A stretch of DNA of 64,000 bases, taken from Neoalteromonas facilis. Lineage in GTDB: Bacteria > Pseudomonadota > Gammaproteobacteria > Enterobacterales > Alteromonadaceae. The translations under genes and the position numbers were made by a program. Shown here in pieces: positions 56,658 through 64,000 of this stretch; the stretch's first letter is position 1, and every line of letters starts with the position of its first letter. The stretch is from contig NZ_PEAY01000003.1 of assembly GCF_002807665.1 (NCBI RefSeq), positions 582,103-646,102 of the forward strand, read 5' to 3'. The notes beneath the pieces were generated by a model, which was not told the origin of the DNA, did not search any database, and saw only the letters and a program-made list of their open reading frames with translations.

Positions 56658-58343
56658 CTACGCATAGGTTTGCAGTGTACCGCTCGCGAGTGGGGCTTTT
56701 TTACGAGGCACTAATATCGTTGGTTTGCTGTCTGGCAGTAAATCAGGGTAATCAATGTTGTAATGTAGACCGCGACTTTCTTTGCGTTCAATTGCACACC
56801 GCACAATGAGCTCTGCAACCATCACTAAGTTTCTCAGTTCCAACAGGTTATTACTGATGCGAAAATTTGCGTAATATTCATCGATCTCTTGCTCCAACAT
56901 TTGTATACGACGCAATGCGCGCTCCAAACGTTTGTCGGTTCTAACTATGCCGACGTAGTCCCACATAAACAACCGTAACTCGTGCCAGTTGTGTTGGATG
57001 ATAACTTCTTCGTCGGAATTGGTTACCCGGCTCTCATCCCATGGTGCTATGGCAGGGCTTGCTACGTCATTGTGCAGATGTTGTTTGATATGGTCAGCAG
57101 CAGCGTGTGCAAACACAATGCATTCTAGCAATGAATTACTTGCCATTCGGTTTGCTCCGTGCAAGCCGGTATAGGCAACTTCTCCAACGGCATACAGGTT
57201 TTCAATATCTGTTTTGGCATTTAGGTCGGTGACGACTCCGCCACAACTGTAATGTGCTGCTGGCACTACAGGAATCGGCTGACGTGTAATGTCGATACCT
57301 AACGAGCGACACTTGCGGTATATATTGGGGAAATGTTTAACGATGAAATCTGATGGTTTGTGACTGATGTCCAAGTACATGCAATCCGCCCCTAGACGCT
57401 TCATTTCAAAGTCTATCGCACGCGCCACAATATCTCGCGGAGCTAACTCTTCACGCGAGTCAAATTTATGCATAAAGCGGGTACCGTCTGCATGACACAA
57501 AATGGCACCTTCACCGCGTAGCGCTTCAGTAATGAGAAAATTGCCAGCTTCTGGATGAAATAAACAGGTCGGGTGGAATTGATTAAACTCCATGTTAGCG
57601 ACTCTGCAGCCAGCTCTCCAGGCTAGCGCAATACCGTCACCACTGGATACGTCAGGGTTGGACGTATATTGGTATACCTTGCTGGCTCCACCAGAAGCGA
57701 GTGCGGCGAAACGGCAGCGAATAACTTCAACGTGCTCATTGTTACGTGACCAAACATAGGCACCGATACATCTTTTGTCGTTTGGCTCAGAGCCTTGAGA
57801 CATGATCAAATCGATGGCGTTGTAGCGTTCAAAAATGTGAATGTTCGGGTGCTGGTTGGCCGCTTCATTGAGCGTGAGTTGAACCGCTTGCCCGGTGGCA
57901 TCGGCAGCATGAAGGATGCGGCGATGGCTATGCCCACCCTCCCGTGTGAGGTGGTAACGAGTTTCGCCATCGGCGCTAGTTTCGGTATCAAAGGGCATGC
58001 CGAAGTTAATTAACCACTGCATAGCGGTTTTACCTTTTTCCGCCGTGTAGCGAACCACGGCTTCGTCACACAGTCCGGCGCCTGCGTCTAGCGTATCTCT
58101 AACATGCGCATCGATGCTATCATCTTCATCAAACACAGCAGCAATACCGCCTTGGGCATACCGAGTTGCCCCTTCATTGCGGTCACTCTTGCTGAGAACG
58201 ATAACCTGACAATGATCTGCCAAAGAGAGAGCTAAACTCAAACCAGCAGCGCCACTGCCGACAATAAGTACATCGCACTGATGCTCAATATTGTTTTCAA
58301 TCGACGCTTTCTTGGCAGAGTGTGAGTTTTTATTTGCTGGCAT
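56658..58343 (-). CDS. nadB: L-aspartate oxidase
   Basis: NadB, 561 residues (E. coli 540), an FAD flavoprotein that oxidises L-aspartate to iminoaspartate in de novo NAD synthesis. Dinucleotide-binding motif [18 protein letters not shown], then [34 protein letters not shown], the active-site-type HPTCLFHP and EALRGEGA, and the C-terminal helical domain with [15 protein letters not shown]. About 20 extra residues at the N-terminus compared with E. coli (Ser/Lys-rich). Divergent from rpoE, the order seen in E. coli. Confidence 0.97.
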   Translation of the reverse strand: MPANKNSHSAKKASIENNIEHQCDVLIVGSGAAGLSLALSLADHCQVIVLSKSDRNEGATRYAQGGIAAVFDEDDSIDAHVRDTLDAGAGLCDEAVVRYTAEKGKTAMQWLINFGMPFDTETSADGETRYHLTREGGHSHRRILHAADATGQAVQLTLNEAANQHPNIHIFERYNAIDLIMSQGSEPNDKRCIGAYVWSRNNEHVEVIRCRFAALASGGASKVYQYTSNPDVSSGDGIALAWRAGCRVANMEFNQFHPTCLFHPEAGNFLITEALRGEGAILCHADGTRFMHKFDSREELAPRDIVARAIDFEMKRLGADCMYLDISHKPSDFIVKHFPNIYRKCRSLGIDITRQPIPVVPAAHYSCGGVVTDLNAKTDIENLYAVGEVAYTGLHGANRMASNSLLECIVFAHAAADHIKQHLHNDVASPAIAPWDESRVTNSDEEVIIQHNWHELRLFMWDYVGIVRTDKRLERALRRIQMLEQEIDEYYANFRISNNLLELRNLVMVAELIVRCAIERKESRGLHYNIDYPDLLPDSKPTILVPRKKAPLASGTLQTYA

Positions 58344-58623
58344 TAGGGGATTACCGACCTATATTGTTACTGTTATCAAGCTAATGTGTGTTTTGATCGC
58401 GAATTGACAGAACGCGGTTCAGCGTTAACGCATTTTTTGCAGTATACAACGTATTCTGGATGTCGCGGCGAGTATTTTACTCCATGCTCTGTGCGTTGTT
58501 GCGATGGTCATTCACATTTTTTATTTCAGCGTCAGTTCTACTATTAACGCGTCGCGACAGGTATTATCTATGTTCAAATGAAAAGCGTCGTTCAGCGAGG
58601 ATTAAGTTTTTTAAAATATTATC

Positions 58624-58650
58624 GAACTTTTCATGAACACCAAAGTCTAT
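58624..58650 (+). promoter_or_regulatory. Sigma-E type promoter of rpoE
   Basis: GAACTT (58624-58629), a 16-base spacer and TCTAT (58646-58650) match the RpoE consensus (GGAACTT and TCtnA). It lies about 50 bases before the rpoE start, supporting autoregulation as in E. coli. The remaining part of the 358-base gap to nadB holds no gene. Confidence 0.75.
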
Positions 58651-58701
58651 TTAGTTGCTTGCATGAGCCGTGCAGTAATGTAGTAAGGAGAGTTGGCTCA
58701 A

Positions 58702-59280
58702 ATGAGTGAGCAAATTACAGATCAACAGTTGGTAGAGAAAGTACAGCGCGGAGATAAGAACGCGTACAACCTTTTGGTTGTAAGGTACCAACATAAGGTT
58801 ATGCATCTGGTTAGCCGATATGTAAAAAATTCGGGGGATGTAGCCGATGTAACGCAAGAGGCTTTTATTAAAGCATATCGTGCGTTGCCGAGTTTTAGGG
58901 GAGATAGTGCCTTTTACACGTGGCTCTATCGAATTGCAGTAAATACTGCGAAAAATTACTTAGTGTCGCAGGGGCGTAAGCCTCCCGGCAGTGACATCGA
59001 CGCGCAAGAAGCCGATTATTATGATGGCGGTGAGGCGTTACACGATAACAGTACGCCAGAAAGAACGCTGTTATCGAATGAAATCGAGACGATGTTGCAT
59101 AAAGTGGTAGACCGATTGCCAGAAGATTTACGCATGGCGATCACGTTACGAGAGCTTGAAGGCTTAAGTTACGAAGAAATAGCCGCAGTTATGGAATGTC
59201 CGGTCGGCACGGTTCGATCGAGAATATTCCGAGCGCGGGAAGCGATAGATAAGGTGATTCAACCATTAATGCAGAATTGA
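58702..59280 (+). CDS. rpoE: RNA polymerase sigma-E factor
   Basis: Sigma-E, 192 residues from the ATG at 58702; AAGGAG (58685-58690) is correctly placed for it and too close for the TTG at 58693. MSEQITDQQLVEKVQRGDKNAYNLL, the region 2 core QEAFIKAYRALPSF and region 4 YEEIAAVMECPVGTVRSRIFRAREAID are nearly those of E. coli. It directs the envelope stress response. Its inhibitors rseA and rseB and the membrane protein rseC follow in one operon. Confidence 0.98.
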   Translation: MSEQITDQQLVEKVQRGDKNAYNLLVVRYQHKVMHLVSRYVKNSGDVADVTQEAFIKAYRALPSFRGDSAFYTWLYRIAVNTAKNYLVSQGRKPPGSDIDAQEADYYDGGEALHDNSTPERTLLSNEIETMLHKVVDRLPEDLRMAITLRELEGLSYEEIAAVMECPVGTVRSRIFRAREAIDKVIQPLMQN

Positions 59281-59333
59281 TGATTGTTTCTACAAACGTT
59301 AGTATAGTAGCGCGAGTCTAAAAAGAGAGTTTT

Positions 59334-59939
59334 ATGACCCAACAGCAAGAAAATTTATCTGCATTCGTTGATGGTGAATTACGCGATGAACGGGGCGAGC
59401 TGATAGATGCACTGAGTCAAGACAGTGAACTTCACGCAAAGTGGTGTCGATACCACGCCATAGGCGATATGATGCGAGGCGAGTGTACTCAGCCGCAATT
59501 CGATATCTCCGCTAAAGTTGCTGAAGCACTGGCTGAAGAGCCTACGGTGTTAGCGCCGAAAAAACGCTCGTGGGAGGATATTCCGCTGGTCGGTAACGTT
59601 GTGCCACTGGTGAAGCAGTCGGGGCAGTTCTTAGTCGCAGCATCAGTAGCCGCTGTCGCTGTTTTAGGTGTGCAAAACTATAATGCACCGGTAGATGAGC
59701 AACCGTTCATGACGGCGCCTCCTATTGCTGGACCACAAGGCGGTTTAGCGCCGGTGAGTTTAGAACAAACGCGCACAGTGCAAAGAAATGACATGGAGGC
59801 GTTACTTGAACAACGTCGCCAGTTAAATGCCCTCATAGCGGATCATCAGCGCCAACTTCAATTGAAACAGGCGCAACTGCCACAGGCAGTAACGGCAGAG
59901 CAAGAAAAGGAAGCATCTGAGGATGAAACTCAGCCTTAA
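59334..59939 (+). CDS. rseA: Anti-sigma-E factor RseA
   Basis: RseA, 201 residues. The N-terminal cytoplasmic anti-sigma domain begins ENLSAFVDGELRDERGELIDALSQD; a single membrane helix lies at about 99-115 (FLVAASVAAVAVLGV); the periplasmic tail is Gln-rich and predicted coiled (LEQRRQLNALIADHQRQLQLK). In the family it holds sigma-E at the membrane and is cut by DegS and RseP in stress. Gap to rpoE 53 bases. Confidence 0.93.
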   Translation: MTQQQENLSAFVDGELRDERGELIDALSQDSELHAKWCRYHAIGDMMRGECTQPQFDISAKVAEALAEEPTVLAPKKRSWEDIPLVGNVVPLVKQSGQFLVAASVAAVAVLGVQNYNAPVDEQPFMTAPPIAGPQGGLAPVSLEQTRTVQRNDMEALLEQRRQLNALIADHQRQLQLKQAQLPQAVTAEQEKEASEDETQP

Positions 59940-59955
59940 GGGGCCTTAGGACAAT

Positions 59956-60957
59956 ATGTTGTTGAAAACGATTAAAAAAGCCGCTGTGTATTTGAGTGTC
60001 ACAGCGGCTTTTATGTTTCAGTTATCTGTATACGCGCAACAAGCTACACCAATGGTGGATGCTACTGACAAGCAAAGTGGTACTGAATGGTTGTTGACTA
60101 TGGCGGATGCGATTGCAGGTAAAAATTATCAGGTATCTATGGTCGTAAACCGACCGGGTTTAGATACCGTCCCATACATGTGGCGTCATGGCGTGTTTGA
60201 TGATGGCGTGAACATGGAACAGCTCAGTATTTTGAATGGGCCGGGTAAAGAATTTATTCGGGTTAATCGTGTCATCAGTGTATTTGAGCCCGATGAAGCA
60301 CCCTACAGTCTGTATGGTGACGTGATTGATGGTCCATTCCCAGGGCAATTACTGACATCCCCATTGGAGCTGCAAAAAGGTTACGATTTTATAGCTGTCG
60401 GGCGTGGGCGTATTTCGGGCAGGGCTGCCCAGCAAATCCGCATTGTCAGTAAAGATAACTCGCGTTTTGCGTATCAATTGTGGATCGACGAAGATAGCGG
60501 CATGCCGTTGAAAATGAACATGCTGGAACAAAATGGCCAGTTACTCAAACAAATCCAAGTCACCCAAATGTCGCTATCTGAGCAGCCGGATGAATATTTT
60601 GCTCGCATTAACCATGACATGTTGCCGGAAGTCACTGGGGTGCCAGCGCGTCATCATCAGCATAATTGGCAACTGGCGTACATACCGGTGGGCATGTCTG
60701 AAATAAAGCGCAATACGCATCGACTGCAAGTAACTGGGCAAGTAGTAGAATACGCCATGCTAAGCGATGGGTTAGTTGATGTTTCAGTGTACGTAATGCC
60801 TTCAGCCAACACACAGTTGCAAAATCATGTTTATAAACATGAGTCGAAATCTGTGCTCACTCGAACGGACGGGAAACTGTTGGTGTCGGTGGTGGGTGAA
60901 ATACCGCCGCAAACGGCTAATAAAATAGCCATGTCATTATCGCCACGTATAGAGTAG
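59956..60957 (+). CDS. rseB: Sigma-E regulatory protein RseB
   Basis: RseB, 333 residues, periplasmic. Signal peptide (about 1-28, ending VYAQQA). The N-terminal lipoprotein-localisation-like fold runs about 40-210 (for example YQVSMVVNRPGLDTVPYMWRH, LWIDEDSGMPLKMNMLEQNG), and a C-terminal MucB/RseB domain binds RseA (about 230-330). It protects RseA from DegS and senses misplaced lipopolysaccharide or lipoproteins. Starts 16 bases after rseA. Confidence 0.95.
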   Translation: MLLKTIKKAAVYLSVTAAFMFQLSVYAQQATPMVDATDKQSGTEWLLTMADAIAGKNYQVSMVVNRPGLDTVPYMWRHGVFDDGVNMEQLSILNGPGKEFIRVNRVISVFEPDEAPYSLYGDVIDGPFPGQLLTSPLELQKGYDFIAVGRGRISGRAAQQIRIVSKDNSRFAYQLWIDEDSGMPLKMNMLEQNGQLLKQIQVTQMSLSEQPDEYFARINHDMLPEVTGVPARHHQHNWQLAYIPVGMSEIKRNTHRLQVTGQVVEYAMLSDGLVDVSVYVMPSANTQLQNHVYKHESKSVLTRTDGKLLVSVVGEIPPQTANKIAMSLSPRIE

Positions 60958-60962
60958 ATCAG

Positions 60963-61433
60963 ATGGTAGAGGAAATGGGGGAAGTCGTTGCAGTTGATAA
61001 TGGCTGGATAACGGTTCAAACCCAGATAAAATCGACCTGTAATGCGTGTCATGCAAACGATGATTGCGGGACCGGTATCGTCGCGCGAGCGTTGGCTCCG
61101 AAGGTAGAAGCGTTGCGTTTTAAAACGGATTTACCGGTTAGTGTAGGCAGTAGAGTGAGATTGGGTATACAAGAAGATGCCTTATTGAGTGCTTCCTTTA
61201 TGCTGTATATGTTGCCTTTGATCATACTCATCATATCGGTGATGCTGTTTTCCCACTTACTGCCGATGTTCCAACTTGAGCATGAAGGCTGGGTATTATT
61301 GGCTACGGTCTTAACATGTTTGTTTAGTTTCTCCCGCTTATCGCGCCATTTAAAGCAACGTGAACAACAACATTACCAGCCTCAATTACTGGGTGTAGTG
61401 CTAGACCCTCCGTCTCAGGGCAACATATCCTAG
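60963..61433 (+). CDS. rseC: Sigma-E regulatory/redox membrane protein RseC
   Basis: RseC, 156 residues, an inner-membrane protein with an N-terminal cytoplasmic Cys motif (STCNACHANDDCG, also seen in RnfB-linked RseC/MucC proteins), a beta-rich segment, and two membrane helices (about 80-101 and 109-125). Its exact role in sigma-E control or Rnf/Rsx redox signalling is not settled. Five bases after rseB; 86 bases before lepA. Confidence 0.92.
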   Translation: MVEEMGEVVAVDNGWITVQTQIKSTCNACHANDDCGTGIVARALAPKVEALRFKTDLPVSVGSRVRLGIQEDALLSASFMLYMLPLIILIISVMLFSHLLPMFQLEHEGWVLLATVLTCLFSFSRLSRHLKQREQQHYQPQLLGVVLDPPSQGNIS

Positions 61434-61519
61434 CTTTCCTGCTCAGTAACGAGTAAAATTCAGCAGTTTTTGAGTCTCTCAAATATCCTTTTCAATTTTA
61501 TCAGGTAGTTTCAAACGCA

Positions 61520-63316
61520 ATGCAGCATAAGCATATACGTAATTTTAGTATCATCGCTCATATCGACCACGGAAAATCCACATTATCCGATCGACTTATT
61601 CAAACATGTGGTGGCCTCAGTGATAGAGAAATGGCCGCACAAGTACTCGATTCTATGGATTTGGAACGTGAACGTGGTATCACCATCAAAGCACAAAGCG
61701 TGACGTTGAACTACACCGCGCTAGATGGCGAAACCTATCAATTGAATTTCATTGATACGCCGGGGCATGTCGATTTCACGTATGAAGTATCTCGCTCTTT
61801 GGCTGCGTGTGAAGGCGCGCTGTTAGTTGTTGACGCTGGTCAAGGGGTGGAAGCGCAAACGCTTGCTAATTGCTATACAGCGATTGATATGGATATGGAA
61901 GTCGTGCCAATCCTTAACAAAATCGATTTGCCTCAAGCCGAACCTGAGCGGGTAGCGGAAGAAATAGAAGACATTGTGGGTATTGATGCCATAGACGCGG
62001 TACGTTGTTCCGCAAAAACAGGTGTCGGTATTAGTGACGTTTTAGAAGAAATTGTGAAACGTATACCTCCTCCGGAGGGCGATATTGACGCGCCGTTGAA
62101 AGCGTTGATTGTTGACTCTTGGTTCGATAACTATCAAGGCGTTGTGTCATTGGTTCGTATCGTTGAAGGTTCATTATCGAAAAAAGATAAGATCCAAATA
62201 ATGTCAAACGGGCAGGTTCACCAAGTGGATAAAATTGGTGTGTTCACGCCAAAAGCGCTTGAAACGAATGAACTTAAAGCCGGAGAAGTGGGCTTTGTTA
62301 TTGCCGGTATTAAAGAAATTCATGGTGCTCCGGTTGGCGATACTATTACGCTAGCGCGCAACCCTGCTGAAAAGCCACTGCCTGGCTTCAAAAAAGTTAA
62401 ACCACAGGTTTATGCCGGTGTATTCCCTGTCAGCTCTGATGATTATGAAGATTTTCGAGATGCCTTGGCTAAATTGAGCCTCAATGACGCCTCGCTGTTT
62501 TACGAGCCAGAAAGCTCTGCAGCTCTGGGCTTTGGATTCCGTATTGGATTCCTGGGTATGTTGCACATGGAAATCATTCAGGAACGTTTAGAGCGTGAAT
62601 ACGATCTTGATCTGATCACGACAGCGCCAACGGTAGTGTATGAAGTAGTTACCACCAAAGGTGAAACTTTTCAGGTAGACAACCCGTCGAAGTTACCTGC
62701 AGTGAATGATATCGATGAAATTCGTGAACCGATTGTTGAAGCGCATATTCTTGTGCCGCAAGAGTATTTAGGCAACGTAATAACGTTGTGCGTAGAGAAG
62801 CGGGGGATGCAGGTCAACATGACGTATCATGGCAAGCAGGTCGCGTTAACCTATGATTTGCCTATGGCCGAAGTGGTTTTGGATTTCTTCGATCGATTGA
62901 AATCAACCAGCCGTGGATTTGCTTCATTAGACTATAACTTTAAGCGATTTAATGCAGCCGATATGGTGCGCTTGGATATTTTGATTAACGGCGAGCGCGT
63001 TGATGCACTAGCCGTCATCACTCACCGAGATAATGCACAGCATCGTGGTCGCGAGCTAGTGGATAAGCTTCGTGAGCTTATTCCACGACAGATGTTTGAT
63101 ATTGCGATACAGGCTGCAATTGGTAATCACGTGATTGCGCGCAGTACGGTTAAGCAATTACGTAAAAACGTTATCGCAAAGTGTTATGGTGGTGACGTGA
63201 GCCGTAAGAAGAAGCTTCTTCAGAAGCAAAAAGAAGGTAAAAAACGCATGAAGCAAGTCGGTAATGTCGAGTTACCGCAAGATGCGTTCTTAGCCGTGTT
63301 GAAAGTAGGTAAGTAA
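61520..63316 (+). CDS. lepA: Elongation factor 4 (LepA), ribosome GTPase
   Basis: LepA/EF4, 598 residues (E. coli 599). GTPase motifs: G1 [15 protein letters not shown]3 DTPGHVDF, G4 NKID. EF-G-like domains II, III and V follow, and the LepA-specific C-terminal domain (about 485-598), ending [25 protein letters not shown]. It acts on stalled or assembling ribosomes. lepB begins in the last base of its stop codon (TAATG), so the pair is translationally coupled, as in E. coli. Confidence 0.98.
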   Translation: MQHKHIRNFSIIAHIDHGKSTLSDRLIQTCGGLSDREMAAQVLDSMDLERERGITIKAQSVTLNYTALDGETYQLNFIDTPGHVDFTYEVSRSLAACEGALLVVDAGQGVEAQTLANCYTAIDMDMEVVPILNKIDLPQAEPERVAEEIEDIVGIDAIDAVRCSAKTGVGISDVLEEIVKRIPPPEGDIDAPLKALIVDSWFDNYQGVVSLVRIVEGSLSKKDKIQIMSNGQVHQVDKIGVFTPKALETNELKAGEVGFVIAGIKEIHGAPVGDTITLARNPAEKPLPGFKKVKPQVYAGVFPVSSDDYEDFRDALAKLSLNDASLFYEPESSAALGFGFRIGFLGMLHMEIIQERLEREYDLDLITTAPTVVYEVVTTKGETFQVDNPSKLPAVNDIDEIREPIVEAHILVPQEYLGNVITLCVEKRGMQVNMTYHGKQVALTYDLPMAEVVLDFFDRLKSTSRGFASLDYNFKRFNAADMVRLDILINGERVDALAVITHRDNAQHRGRELVDKLRELIPRQMFDIAIQAAIGNHVIARSTVKQLRKNVIAKCYGGDVSRKKKLLQKQKEGKKRMKQVGNVELPQDAFLAVLKVGK

Positions 63317-64000
63317 TGGCCAATTATTTCTCATTGATTTTAGTACTGCTAACCGTGTTATCGGGTGTTATTTGGTTAGTCGATGCCCTTTTTTTCGCAA
63401 AGAAGCGACAATTGCAGGTGGCGACTGGCCACGTATCAGTGAGTGAAGCTGGCGTAATTGATGAGCCGGTTAAAGATCCTTATGTAGTGGATACCGCGAA
63501 ACAAATATTCCCGGTGATTGCTTTTGTGTTGGTGTTGCGCTCTTTTATCTATGAACCTTTTCAGATCCCGTCTGGCTCAATGATGCCAACCCTTTTAGTA
63601 GGGGATTTTATCTTAGTTGAGAAATTCGCCTATGGTTTAAAAGATCCGGTTGTTCGTCATAAATTTTTAGAAACGGGCAAGCCGGAACGTGGCGACATTG
63701 TGGTGTTCAAATACCCAGAAGACACAAGTATTGATTATATTAAGCGCGTTATTGGCATGCCCGGTGACACGATCGAATATCGAAATAAGCAGATTTTCAT
63801 AACCCCAGCGTGTGAACCCGGCAGCGAGTGTGCAGACACCTACGCGGTGCCACTGACCTACGTGAGTAATGATGAGTTTGTGCAAGATATGACGCGATTA
63901 GAACGTTACAGTGAAAAGCTAGGTAACGTGACACATGATATTTTGCGTAATCCACAGCGCATGATCCATCCATCACGTTTTTATCAGCAACCGGGTACGC
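63316..64000 (+). CDS. lepB: Signal peptidase I, 3' end beyond the window
   Basis: LepB, 228 codons visible, continuing past the right edge. Two N-terminal membrane helices (about 4-28 and 61-77) precede the periplasmic catalytic domain. The nucleophile Ser88 is in PSGSMMPT and the general base Lys143 in YIKRVIGMPGD, corresponding to Ser91 and Lys146 in E. coli. It removes signal peptides from secreted proteins such as those encoded by pldA, rseB and the GH16 gene here. The start ATG overlaps the lepA stop by one base. Confidence 0.97.
   Translation, partial: MANYFSLILVLLTVLSGVIWLVDALFFAKKRQLQVATGHVSVSEAGVIDEPVKDPYVVDTAKQIFPVIAFVLVLRSFIYEPFQIPSGSMMPTLLVGDFILVEKFAYGLKDPVVRHKFLETGKPERGDIVVFKYPEDTSIDYIKRVIGMPGDTIEYRNKQIFITPACEPGSECADTYAVPLTYVSNDEFVQDMTRLERYSEKLGNVTHDILRNPQRMIHPSRFYQQPGT

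Overview
The window reads as a stretch of chromosome from a marine gammaproteobacterium, most like the Alteromonadales. Evidence: gene blocks in classic gammaproteobacterial order (tig-clpP-clpX-lon-hupB-ppiD; ribF-ileS-lspA-fkpB-ispH; nadB<>rpoE-rseA-rseB-rseC-lepA-lepB; ygfZ<>sdhE-ygfX), moderate base composition, a secreted laminarinase-like GH16 enzyme and type IV pilus genes. Most of it is core housekeeping; the accessory material is thin.

Layout. 1-2.2 kb (minus): an unrecognised secreted protein running off the left edge, then a stand-alone TnpB-like gene with a near-consensus LexA box on its promoter. 2.3-6.9 kb: xseA (minus), divergent guaB and guaA (GMP synthesis), with a terminator between guaB and guaA. 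7-12.6 kb: GH16 glucanase, an iodotyrosine-deiodinase-like flavoprotein, a chemoreceptor and an HDAC-like amidohydrolase. 12.5-17 kb (minus): phospholipase A, a metallo-beta-lactamase-fold hydrolase, proS and trmO. 17.2-21.8 kb: a four-gene GldA/GldF/GldG-like ABC operon ending in a DUF4340 protein. 21.8-24.3 kb: DUF1415, folD, then a five-tRNA cluster Pro-Arg-His-Leu-Pro behind a strong promoter with a GC-rich discriminator. 24.6-33.4 kb: protein folding and proteolysis block (trigger factor, ClpP, ClpX, Lon, HU-beta, PpiD), with a sigma-32-type promoter before lon. 33.4-38.8 kb: a short membrane protein, an M28 peptidase, a TPR protein, rpsT, a CBS protein and murJ. 38.9-44.6 kb: ribF-ileS-lspA-fkpB-ispH. 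44.7-53.4 kb: minor pilin operon pilV-pilW-pilX-pilY1-pilE and a lone fimT/gspH, split by a convergent nadE-glnB pair. 53.4-58.4 kb: slyD, ygfZ, sdhE, ygfX, a MaoC-like hydratase and nadB. 58.6-64 kb: the envelope-stress operon rpoE-rseABC behind a sigma-E-type promoter, then lepA and the start of lepB.

How the parts fit together: envelope quality control is heavily represented (sigma-E operon, PpiD, FkpB, SlyD, Lon, signal peptidases LspA and LepB, MurJ, phospholipase A). The pilus operon builds the priming complex at the pilus tip, and the GH16 enzyme and chemoreceptor fit a particle- or alga-associated life.

The points most worth a second look are the TnpB-like gene (LexA-type box, apparent leaderless start, missing RuvC-II glutamate), PilY1 whose vWA domain is split by two tandem homologous modules, the nadE-glnB pair, and the deiodinase-like flavoprotein. 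I found no CRISPR array, prophage, or clearly new multi-gene defence system. Start codons were moved where ribosome-binding sites, promoters or family alignment argued for it, and two edge genes and one short gene were read directly from the sequence.
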